Of a DNA stretch of 6,565 nt, positions 1-4,854 are shown piece by piece (within the stretch, counting starts at the first letter, position 1; each line of letters starts with the position of its first letter). The DNA comes from an uncultured Prevotella sp. (lineage in GTDB: Bacteria; Bacteroidota; Bacteroidia; Bacteroidales; Bacteroidaceae), in NCBI GenBank assembly GCA_945863825.1, contig CAMBBY010000072.1:1-6565 (forward strand), written 5' to 3'. Both the position numbers and the translations under genes were made by a program. Below the pieces are notes generated by a model. It was not told the DNA's origin and made no database searches. It was given only the letters and a program-made list of their open reading frames with translations.

Positions 1-148
1 TGCCTATGCAATCCATCAGTCCGGAGTTACAGCCGCCGAAAACCAGGTCGTGGCCGTTCTCTGCCATCCACTTGCCCATCTCTTCTGTTATCGTGAAGAA
101 ATCCGGGTCGATATTCTTATTCGCTGAACAAAAAACTGCTATTTTCAT
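1..148 (-). CDS. LOG-family (TIGR00730) Rossmann-fold protein, N-terminal part only
   Basis: The minus strand reads from an ATG at 146-148 out of the left edge of the window, giving 49 codons. The protein begins MKIAVFCSANKNIDPDFF and contains GHDLVFGGCNSGLMD at about residues 33-47. The family pattern is an N-terminal beta strand ending in a CS/GS turn, followed by an LVYGGGxxGLM loop; members include cytokinin-riboside 5'-monophosphate phosphoribohydrolase (LOG) and proteins misnamed lysine decarboxylase. The third glycine of the GGG loop is Cys here. The catalytic PGGxGTxxE motif would lie outside the window, so activity cannot be judged. The gene is divergent from the hydrolase at 365. 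The family call is fairly firm and the substrate is unknown. Confidence 0.85.
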   Translation of the reverse strand, partial: MKIAVFCSANKNIDPDFFTITEEMGKWMAENGHDLVFGGCNSGLMDCIG

Positions 149-175
149 GTCTTTATCTTCTATGATATATGATGT

Positions 176-219
176 TTTATCTGTTATTTATTGATGTCTT
201 ATCCATTATTTATTGATGT
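176..219. repeat. 22-bp tandem repeat, two copies, AT-rich
   Basis: Copies at 176-197 and 198-219 match at 19 of 22 positions; both end in TATTTATTGATGT, and a partial extra copy (GATGT) precedes at 171-175. The repeat lies between the minus-strand promoter core at 225-232 and the LOG start codon, so it would be in that gene's 5' leader. No function can be read from it; replication slippage is the simplest origin. Confidence 0.7.
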
Positions 220-224
220 TTAGG

Positions 225-232
225 CAAAGATA
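225..232 (-). promoter_or_regulatory. Bacteroidota -7 promoter core for the LOG-family gene
   Basis: On the minus strand the sequence is TATCTTTG, an exact fit to TAnnTTTG, 76 nt upstream of the LOG start codon. A convincing TTG at the -33 position is not visible, so the call rests on the core and its location. Confidence 0.5.
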
Positions 233-277
233 CGCAAAAATATCGAGATTATTCATCTATTTTTGCGGATAATTTCT

Positions 278-285
278 TAATTTTG
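278..285 (+). promoter_or_regulatory. Candidate -7 promoter core for the secreted hydrolase
   Basis: TAATTTTG fits TAnnTTTG and would start transcription near 292, leaving a leader of about 73 nt before the ATG at 365. A second fit, TATTTTTG at 258-265, is an alternative. Neither has a good -33 TTG, and AT-rich DNA produces such matches by chance. Confidence 0.4.
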
Positions 286-364
286 CAAACAATAACTAAT
301 CTGATAAACAAAAATAGATTCTTATAAAACAGGACAAAAGATTTCTTATAAACGATACAACAGA

Positions 365-1786
365 ATGAAAAGGATTATCACATATAGCATCATTGCATTA
401 CTGCAGATGTCTGTAGCGTTTGCACAGGTCTCTCAGAAGCCGAAGCTTCAGAAGCGGGAGAAGTATGAATGGGAGGGAGAAATTCCTACCTACGTGGAGC
501 AACTGAAGAAGGAACTGACCTATCCGATGGCTTGGGGCAACAGTCCTATCAGAAACTTCAAGAAGTGGAAGAAGGCGGCAAGAGAGAAGGTATTCGAATG
601 CATGATGACGCCTCCGAAGGCGGCTGCGGCTTGGGATATGGAAGTGCTCGGTGAGGAACAGAGAGACGGATATAAGGCGCAGAAAATCGCCTTCAATATC
701 AACGCCTATTCCCGCATTACGGCTTATCTCCTGATTCCGGATGGAGAAGCAGAGAAGATTTTGAATGCAGAAGCAGGGAAGAACTCGAATGCAGAAGTTG
801 GATTGCAGCTTTCTGCCCAGAATAAGAAAGCGGGGAAATTTCCTGCCGTAGTGGCGCTCCACGACCATGGTGCCCATCTCTTTATCGGAAAGGAGAAGAT
901 GATTCGCCCTTTCTTTACAAAGGAAGAATGGGGAGAAAACAAGGATATTTCTGAAGCAAAAACGGAAGCGCAGAATGAAAGAAAAGAAGCGCTGGGAGAA
1001 AGAAAGGGAGAGCTGAAAGAAAACAAGGAAGAATCAACTGCAAATATAAAGGGAGAGAACGAGAGACGGAAGAAGCAGGCGCTCTGTCAGGAGATTTTGG
1101 ATGATGCAGATGCTTGGGTCAATCAGCTTTATGATGGTCAGTATGTGGGCGATTACCTGGCGAAGCACGGTTATGTGGTGCTCTCGATTGATGCTCCGAT
1201 GTGGGGAGAACGAGGCCGAAAGGAGGGCGTGGATAGAAATAAATACGATCTCATCGCCGGCAATATGATGATGCTGGGGCGTGACCTCTCTGCCTTTATG
1301 ACTTACGACGATATGGCCAGTACCGAGTTCCTGACTTCGCTGCCGATGGTGGATGCGAAGCGTATCGGATGCGTGGGCTGTTCGATGGGAGCCTATCGCT
1401 CGTGGATGCTCTCGGCTTTATCGGATAGAATCAGGGTGGGTGCTTCCATCTGCTGGATGATTACCACCGATGCTCAGCTTACCAGGCGTTTTGGCAGAAA
1501 GGAGAATGGTGGTTTTGCGAATTGCTTTCCTGGATTGCGCCAGTATCTCGACTATCCCCATATCGCTTCCCTCGCCTGTCCGAAGCCGATGCTCTTCATC
1601 AATGGCACAAAAGATAAGCTCTTCCCCGTGCCGGGCGTAAAGGATGCTTTCGCCGAAATGCACAAGGTTTGGAAGAGTCAGGGGGCTGATAATCTGCTGG
1701 AGACGGAGCTTTGGGAAATCCCTCATTCCTGCGGATTGAAAGCGCAGGAGAAAATGCTGGAGTTTCTGGATAAGAATCTGAAATAG
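365..1786 (+). CDS. Secreted alpha/beta hydrolase (Abhydrolase_7 / dienelactone-hydrolase-like)
   Basis: The protein has 473 residues and a signal peptide (KR, then a hydrophobic stretch, then VAFA before Gln21), so it is exported to the periplasm or beyond. The hydrolase core is visible: FPAVVALHDHGAH (159-171, oxyanion-side strand), GYVVLSIDAPMWGERG (269-284), the nucleophile elbow G338-C-S340-M-G342, the acid candidate D417 in NGTKDKLF and H454 in IPHSCG. Ser340, Asp417 and His454 are in the usual order for an esterase-type triad. Two hydrophilic stretches interrupt the fold: about 126-158 (NAE-containing) and about 184-238 (dense in Lys, Glu, Asn and Arg). They look like insertions relative to this family as I know it. 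Such enzymes in Bacteroidota often deacylate carbohydrates or other esters; the substrate here is unknown. The gene appears monocistronic, with terminator-like sequence after it. Confidence 0.85.
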   Translation: MKRIITYSIIALLQMSVAFAQVSQKPKLQKREKYEWEGEIPTYVEQLKKELTYPMAWGNSPIRNFKKWKKAAREKVFECMMTPPKAAAAWDMEVLGEEQRDGYKAQKIAFNINAYSRITAYLLIPDGEAEKILNAEAGKNSNAEVGLQLSAQNKKAGKFPAVVALHDHGAHLFIGKEKMIRPFFTKEEWGENKDISEAKTEAQNERKEALGERKGELKENKEESTANIKGENERRKKQALCQEILDDADAWVNQLYDGQYVGDYLAKHGYVVLSIDAPMWGERGRKEGVDRNKYDLIAGNMMMLGRDLSAFMTYDDMASTEFLTSLPMVDAKRIGCVGCSMGAYRSWMLSALSDRIRVGASICWMITTDAQLTRRFGRKENGGFANCFPGLRQYLDYPHIASLACPKPMLFINGTKDKLFPVPGVKDAFAEMHKVWKSQGADNLLETELWEIPHSCGLKAQEKMLEFLDKNLK

Positions 1787-1800
1787 GGGTTAACAGAGTT

Positions 1801-1820
1801 AACAGTTAACAGCTGTTTTT
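1801..1820 (+). terminator. Weak intrinsic terminator after the hydrolase
   Basis: AACAG (1801-1805) and CTGTT (1813-1817) form a 5-bp stem with a 7-nt loop, followed by continuing T residues to 1820. It sits 14 nt after the stop. Three overlapping copies of GTTAACAG (from 1789, 1798 and 1805) make up this segment. Confidence 0.4.
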
Positions 1821-1843
1821 CTGTACCTTCTTCTCTTAAATAT

Positions 1844-1898
1844 CAAAAGTCTACTACGCTAACCCCTAAAAAAAAGGCGTTAGCGTAGTAAACTTTTG
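1844..1898. terminator. Long hairpin, 24-nt arms, A7 loop; probable bidirectional terminator
   Basis: Arms at 1844-1867 and 1875-1898 pair at 22 of 24 positions (mismatches 1851/1891 and 1864/1878) around a loop of seven A residues. The outer stem is A/T-rich and the inner stem GC-containing. It lies between the hydrolase and the ATPase promoter, ending 8 nt before the -33 element. It could stop read-through from the hydrolase or act as an operator; no long T run follows it. Confidence 0.6.
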
Positions 1899-1906
1899 CG
1901 TTTTGC

Positions 1907-1937
1907 TTGTGTTTCCCGAGAAAAAGTTGTATATTTG
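1907..1937 (+). promoter_or_regulatory. Bacteroidota-type promoter (-33/-7) of the ATPase gene
   Basis: TATATTTG at 1930-1937 matches TAnnTTTG, and TTG at 1907-1909 lies 20 bp upstream, a suitable -33 element. Transcription would begin near 1944, about 22 nt before the ATG at 1966. This places the upstream in-frame ATG at 1903 inside the promoter and decides the start. Confidence 0.75.
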
Positions 1938-1965
1938 CACCCAACAAAATATAAAGTTTGCAAGT

Positions 1966-3429
1966 ATGGGTACTTTTAATGGAATTATAGGAAGACAGCG
2001 TGAGATGGCTCTGTTGCAGGAGATTTACGAATCTCCTAGGGCGGAGTTCGTGGCTGTTTATGGCAGAAGACGTATCGGTAAGACCTATCTTATCGACAAG
2101 TTCTTTGGCGATAAGTACGACTTTTATATGACGGGTATCTATGAGGGTACCCGTAAGGAGCAGTTGGCAAACTTTGCCCATCAGCTGGAGTTTTATTCTC
2201 ATAAGGAACAGAAAACTCCAAAAGACTGGATGGAGGCTCTGTTTATGCTTCGCAAGTATCTGGAGACATTAAAACAGGAGACATTAAAAAAGGAAAAACC
2301 AGTACTCTTGTTCTTTGATGAAATGCCTTGGCTGGATACCCGCTATTCTCGCTTTCTCAAGGCTTTCGAACTGTTTTGGAACGAGTGGGCTTCGAAGCAG
2401 GACAATCTGAAACTGATAGTTTGTGGTTCGGCAACCACCTGGATGACGAATACCTTGCTGGGCAACAAGGGCGGTTTGCACAATCGTGTGACTCGCTCCA
2501 TCTATCTCCGTCCGTTCAATCTGGCAGAGACGGAGGAGTTTCTGGTTTCAAGAGGATTCTCGATGGAGCGCTTCCAGATAGCCGAGTTGTATATGGCGAT
2601 AGGTGGAACCCCTTTTTATCTCAATATGCTGAATCGTTCGCTGAGCGTGGCGCAGAATATCGATGAACTCTTCTTCTCATCCAGTGCCCCTTTGAGAAGC
2701 GAATATGGCTTTCTCTTCAAATCGCTCTTCAAGGAATCCACGCTCTATAGAAGGGTGGTGGAGGCTTTGGCTAAGAAACTGAAGGGAATGACTCGCCCTG
2801 AGTTGATAGAGGAGCTGAAGGTGGAGGATTCTGGGTATGTTTCTACCGTGCTCTCCGACTTATGCAACTGTGATTTCATCCGCAAATATTCGGCTTTTGG
2901 CAAGACGGATAGGGATTTCATGTATCAGTTGACCGACCTGTATTCGCTTTTCTATCTGAAGTATGTGAAGAACTATCATGGTGAGGATGAGCATTATTGG
3001 AGTCATCGCCAGATGGATATTTCCAGTTGGGAGGGCTATGCTTTCGAGCAGGTTTGTCTGCATCATATTCCTCAAATCAAGAGGAAGTTGGGAATCGGTG
3101 GTATTCTGTCGAACATCTGTACGTGGTCGTGCCGTGCTTTTACGGATGCAGAGGGTAATAAGCAACCTGGGGCACAGATTGACTTGATAATTGATAGGGG
3201 AGACAAGACGATTAATCTCTGTGAGATGAAATTCGTGAATCATCCTTATTCCATCACTCCCGATTATGCGGCTTGGTTAATCAAGCGCAGGGAGTTGTTC
3301 AAGCAGGCAACAGGAACGAAGAAGACTCTCCATCTAACGATGATAACTTCGTATGGTGTGGAGCATAATGCTGGTTGGCAAAATATTCAGAACGAGGTGG
3401 TGCTGGATGATTTGTTCAAAGTAGAATAG
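1966..3429 (+). CDS. AAA-type ATPase with C-terminal DUF234 PD-(D/E)XK-like domain
   Basis: The protein has 487 residues from the chosen ATG (MGTFNGIIGR); the reading frame extends up to an ATG at 1903, but that lies in the promoter. Walker A is GRRRIGKT (33-40), Walker B is LLFFDE (114-119) and a sensor-like strand is LIVCGSATTWM (149-159). The ATPase_2 family segment GGTPFYLN is at 213-220. The region around 270-310 resembles a winged-helix segment. The C-terminus matches the DUF234 pattern with a full set of candidate nuclease residues: E356, D406 (QIDLIID) and E420-x-K422 (CEMKF). This family is common in Bacteroidota and archaea, but its biological job is not established; ATP-dependent nucleic-acid work is an inference. 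Hairpins flank the gene on both sides, so it is probably a single-gene unit. Confidence 0.9.
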   Translation: MGTFNGIIGRQREMALLQEIYESPRAEFVAVYGRRRIGKTYLIDKFFGDKYDFYMTGIYEGTRKEQLANFAHQLEFYSHKEQKTPKDWMEALFMLRKYLETLKQETLKKEKPVLLFFDEMPWLDTRYSRFLKAFELFWNEWASKQDNLKLIVCGSATTWMTNTLLGNKGGLHNRVTRSIYLRPFNLAETEEFLVSRGFSMERFQIAELYMAIGGTPFYLNMLNRSLSVAQNIDELFFSSSAPLRSEYGFLFKSLFKESTLYRRVVEALAKKLKGMTRPELIEELKVEDSGYVSTVLSDLCNCDFIRKYSAFGKTDRDFMYQLTDLYSLFYLKYVKNYHGEDEHYWSHRQMDISSWEGYAFEQVCLHHIPQIKRKLGIGGILSNICTWSCRAFTDAEGNKQPGAQIDLIIDRGDKTINLCEMKFVNHPYSITPDYAAWLIKRRELFKQATGTKKTLHLTMITSYGVEHNAGWQNIQNEVVLDDLFKVE

Positions 3430-3446
3430 ATACAATGGCTTTATGG

Positions 3447-3470
3447 CTGTTGTGTGCCCTCACACAACAG
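3447..3470 (+). terminator. Perfect hairpin after the ATPase gene
   Basis: CTGTTGTGTG (3447-3456) and CACACAACAG (3461-3470) form a perfect 10-bp stem with the 4-nt loop CCCT, 17 nt after the stop. Only a broken T-rich stretch follows (CTTTATGTTTCTT), so termination efficiency is uncertain, but position and stem strength suit a terminator. Confidence 0.65.
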
Positions 3471-3491
3471 AATCTTTATGTTTCTTGAAAA

Positions 3492-3528
3492 AAAATAATC
3501 GGAAATGATACGACTATCCGATTATTTT
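3492..3528. repeat. Perfect 12-bp inverted repeat overlapping the ncRNA promoter
   Basis: AAAATAATCGGA (3492-3503) and TCCGATTATTTT (3517-3528) are exact inverted copies around a 13-nt spacer. The right arm ends 3 nt before the TACCTTTG core, so the repeat covers the expected -33 region. It may be an operator for a dimeric regulator or a second terminator of the ATPase transcript; sequence alone does not decide. Confidence 0.6.
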
Positions 3529-3531
3529 CAT

Positions 3532-3539
3532 TACCTTTG
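3532..3539 (+). promoter_or_regulatory. -7 promoter core of the structured RNA
   Basis: TACCTTTG fits TAnnTTTG. The predicted start near G3546 is 4 nt before the 5' strand of helix P1 at 3550, which is where a structured RNA would be expected to begin. A -33 TTG is not evident; the inverted repeat occupies that region. Confidence 0.6.
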
Positions 3540-3545
3540 CATGCA

Positions 3546-3917
3546 GATACCCGTTCGCTCACGCCGAGTAGATGCTTTCTTCTTTTAAAATCGGAGATGG
3601 TTGAGACGAGGACTTGGGAGGGTAGAGGTATCATACATAATATTAAAGTGCGTTTACTATGCGCTTAGTTCTTGGCGAACTGAAACCTGGCAGTTTCTAA
3701 CTCATGTCAAAGACTATGCAACGGTAGATGCTCTCGGGATGTGTATATCCACATCTCTGTACTGATGTGGCACCCTACGCAAGTAGGGTGTCCAATTCGG
3801 TATAGGGATAAGTGTATCATATCGGCGTGGGCTTCGCAGTTGTTCGTTTCGACATGATGGGCTTGCCAGGGCCTCAGTTCGTGAAGCGAGCAACGGGCAA
3901 GTTCACGCTTTCTTTTT
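3546..3917 (+). ncRNA. Candidate structured RNA, about 370 nt, three-way junction
   Basis: I recognise no protein gene and no known RNA class here: tmRNA, RNase P, SRP and tRNA signatures were looked for and not found. Three helices nest without conflict. P1 pairs 3550-3560 with 3888-3897 (CCCGTT and GCTC against GAGC and AACGGG, one bulged C). P2 pairs 3561-3567 with 3822-3828 (ACGCCGA with TCGGCGT). P3 pairs 3831-3837 with 3881-3887 (GCTTCGC with GTGAAGC, one G-U). No nucleotides separate P1 from P2 or P3 from P1, and two separate P2 from P3. Inside P2 is an 8-bp hairpin with a GCAA tetraloop (3771-3790). The promoter core starts at 3532 and a T-rich stretch ends the unit. It may be an independent ncRNA or a cis-regulatory leader of the DUF2971 gene 44 nt downstream. 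Confidence 0.65.
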
Positions 3918-3918
3918 G
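3880..3918 (+). terminator. Terminator-like hairpin and T-run at the 3' end of the structured RNA
   Basis: CGTGAA (3880-3885) can pair with TTCACG (3902-3907), followed by CTTTCTTTTTG. The stem is only 6 bp with a 16-nt loop. The loop holds the 3' strand of P1 and the left arm overlaps P3, so this hairpin and the three-way junction cannot easily coexist. Confidence 0.45.
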
Positions 3919-3960
3919 TTGTGTATAAACCAATTGTTTTACATTATAAAAAGTTAGATT

Positions 3961-4836
3961 ATGGTACAACCTAATTTGCCAAATCAAATATTGCACTTTA
4001 CAAGCTGCAATGTCTTAGAGAGCATCATAAAAGATGACGGATTGCATTTTTGGGCAAGCCGTTATGATTGTATGAATGATTCATTGGAATATAGATGGCT
4101 GTATGAACCATTGGAGGAGAAAATAGTAAGAGATAATCCTACTCTTAAAGGACAAGTCGATTCTTTATATGAGATATTCCCTTATGTTGTATCTTTTTCG
4201 GGTGCATCTGGTCATCAATATTTTTGGGAGAAATATGGTGAAAATGGAAGTGGAGTGTGCCTTGTCATGAATAGAAAGATAATGCAACCAACTGATGAAC
4301 AATTTGCAAAAGAAGGTGACTATATGGCATCTGTTAGATATGCGACAGAGCAAACTAAAATGGCGAAACTATCGGAGGTTACATTAGAATCTGTCTCTTA
4401 TACACATCTCCGAGCCCACGAGGAGTATCGTCGGCAGCGTCAGATGTGTATAAGAGACAGTCGTAAGAATGGCTATGGGACGGCTAATAATAGTGAAGAG
4501 TTTGTTGATGAGATAGCCTGTTGTCCTTTTGTGAAATGTGAAGAATGGAGCAAAGAGGAAGAGGTGCGGTATGTAAGAATACGTGAGCACAATATGTATG
4601 CTTCATATTCAAAGGAAGGAGGCGTTTATTCATATCCTGAGGATACAAATGGTGTTAAATGCCGTGAGAATAATGGCAAGCAGATTTATTATTTGGACAT
4701 TCTTTTCCCAAAGTCGTCTTTGGAAGGAATTCTGATTGGCAAACAATTAAATTTTGAAACAACAGAAAAGACAATAAAAACTTTATTGCAGCAAACAGGT
4801 TATAAGAATATATCTGTAGAACAATTAATGTATTAA
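3961..4836 (+). CDS. DUF2971 family protein, interrupted by sequencing-adapter sequence
   Basis: The reading frame is 291 codons, but residues 144-167 are encoded by Illumina Nextera adapter DNA (4391-4460) and are not real protein. The genuine parts match DUF2971: LHFTS near the start with WASRYDCMNDSLEY (31-44), VVSFSGASGHQYFWEKYG (76-93) followed by GSGVCLV, CEEWSKEEEVRYVRI (193-207) and LEGILIGKQL (254-263). No signal peptide or membrane segment is seen, so it is probably cytoplasmic. The family's biochemical function is not established. Both flanks are in the same frame although the artefact is 70 bp, not a multiple of three, so real sequence is probably missing at the junction. The gene is AT-rich compared with the two genes before it. 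The LRR gene begins 18 nt after its stop. Confidence 0.8.
   Translation: MVQPNLPNQILHFTSCNVLESIIKDDGLHFWASRYDCMNDSLEYRWLYEPLEEKIVRDNPTLKGQVDSLYEIFPYVVSFSGASGHQYFWEKYGENGSGVCLVMNRKIMQPTDEQFAKEGDYMASVRYATEQTKMAKLSEVTLESVSYTHLRAHEEYRRQRQMCIRDSRKNGYGTANNSEEFVDEIACCPFVKCEEWSKEEEVRYVRIREHNMYASYSKEGGVYSYPEDTNGVKCRENNGKQIYYLDILFPKSSLEGILIGKQLNFETTEKTIKTLLQQTGYKNISVEQLMY
4391..4460. other. Illumina Nextera (Tn5) adapter chimera, assembly artefact
   Basis: 4391-4409 is CTGTCTCTTATACACATCT, the reverse-complement Tn5 mosaic end. It is followed by CCGAGCCCACGAG (4410-4422), the Nextera read-2 adapter. 4428-4441 is TCGTCGGCAGCGTC and 4442-4460 is AGATGTGTATAAGAGACAG, the full Nextera read-1 adapter. AGGAGTA at 4421-4427 matches seven bases of an i5 index that I recall as N/S507 (AAGGAGTA). 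The two adapters face each other, as in a chimera of two library molecules. The translation SYTHL...MCIRDS is the usual footprint of this contamination. Confidence 0.98.
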
Positions 4837-4854
4837 CAAATAAAATAGAAGAAT

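Noticed and set aside
398..877. A 159-codon minus-strand reading frame within the hydrolase.
   Set aside because: It is antisense to a gene with a signal peptide and catalytic motifs, and its protein is low-complexity with no recognisable domain.
2860..3243. A 127-codon minus-strand reading frame within the ATPase gene.
   Set aside because: It is a shadow of the conserved DUF234 coding region with no promoter or domain of its own.
3546..3917. Considered tmRNA, RNase P RNA, SRP RNA, 6S RNA or a group II intron for the structured region.
   Set aside because: No tRNA-like ends or tag frame, no RNase P core words, no domain V-like hairpin, and the length is wrong for 6S or a short SRP RNA. It was left as an unassigned RNA.
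4391..4460. The 19-bp inverted repeats looked like the ends of a tiny transposon or MITE.
   Set aside because: They are exact Tn5 mosaic ends flanked by Nextera primer sequence, with no target-site duplication. They are library adapters.
4384..4590. A 68-codon minus-strand reading frame through the adapter, containing SYTHLTLPT and MCIRDR.
   Set aside because: Its central part is translated Nextera adapter and the rest is antisense to DUF2971. It is an artefact.
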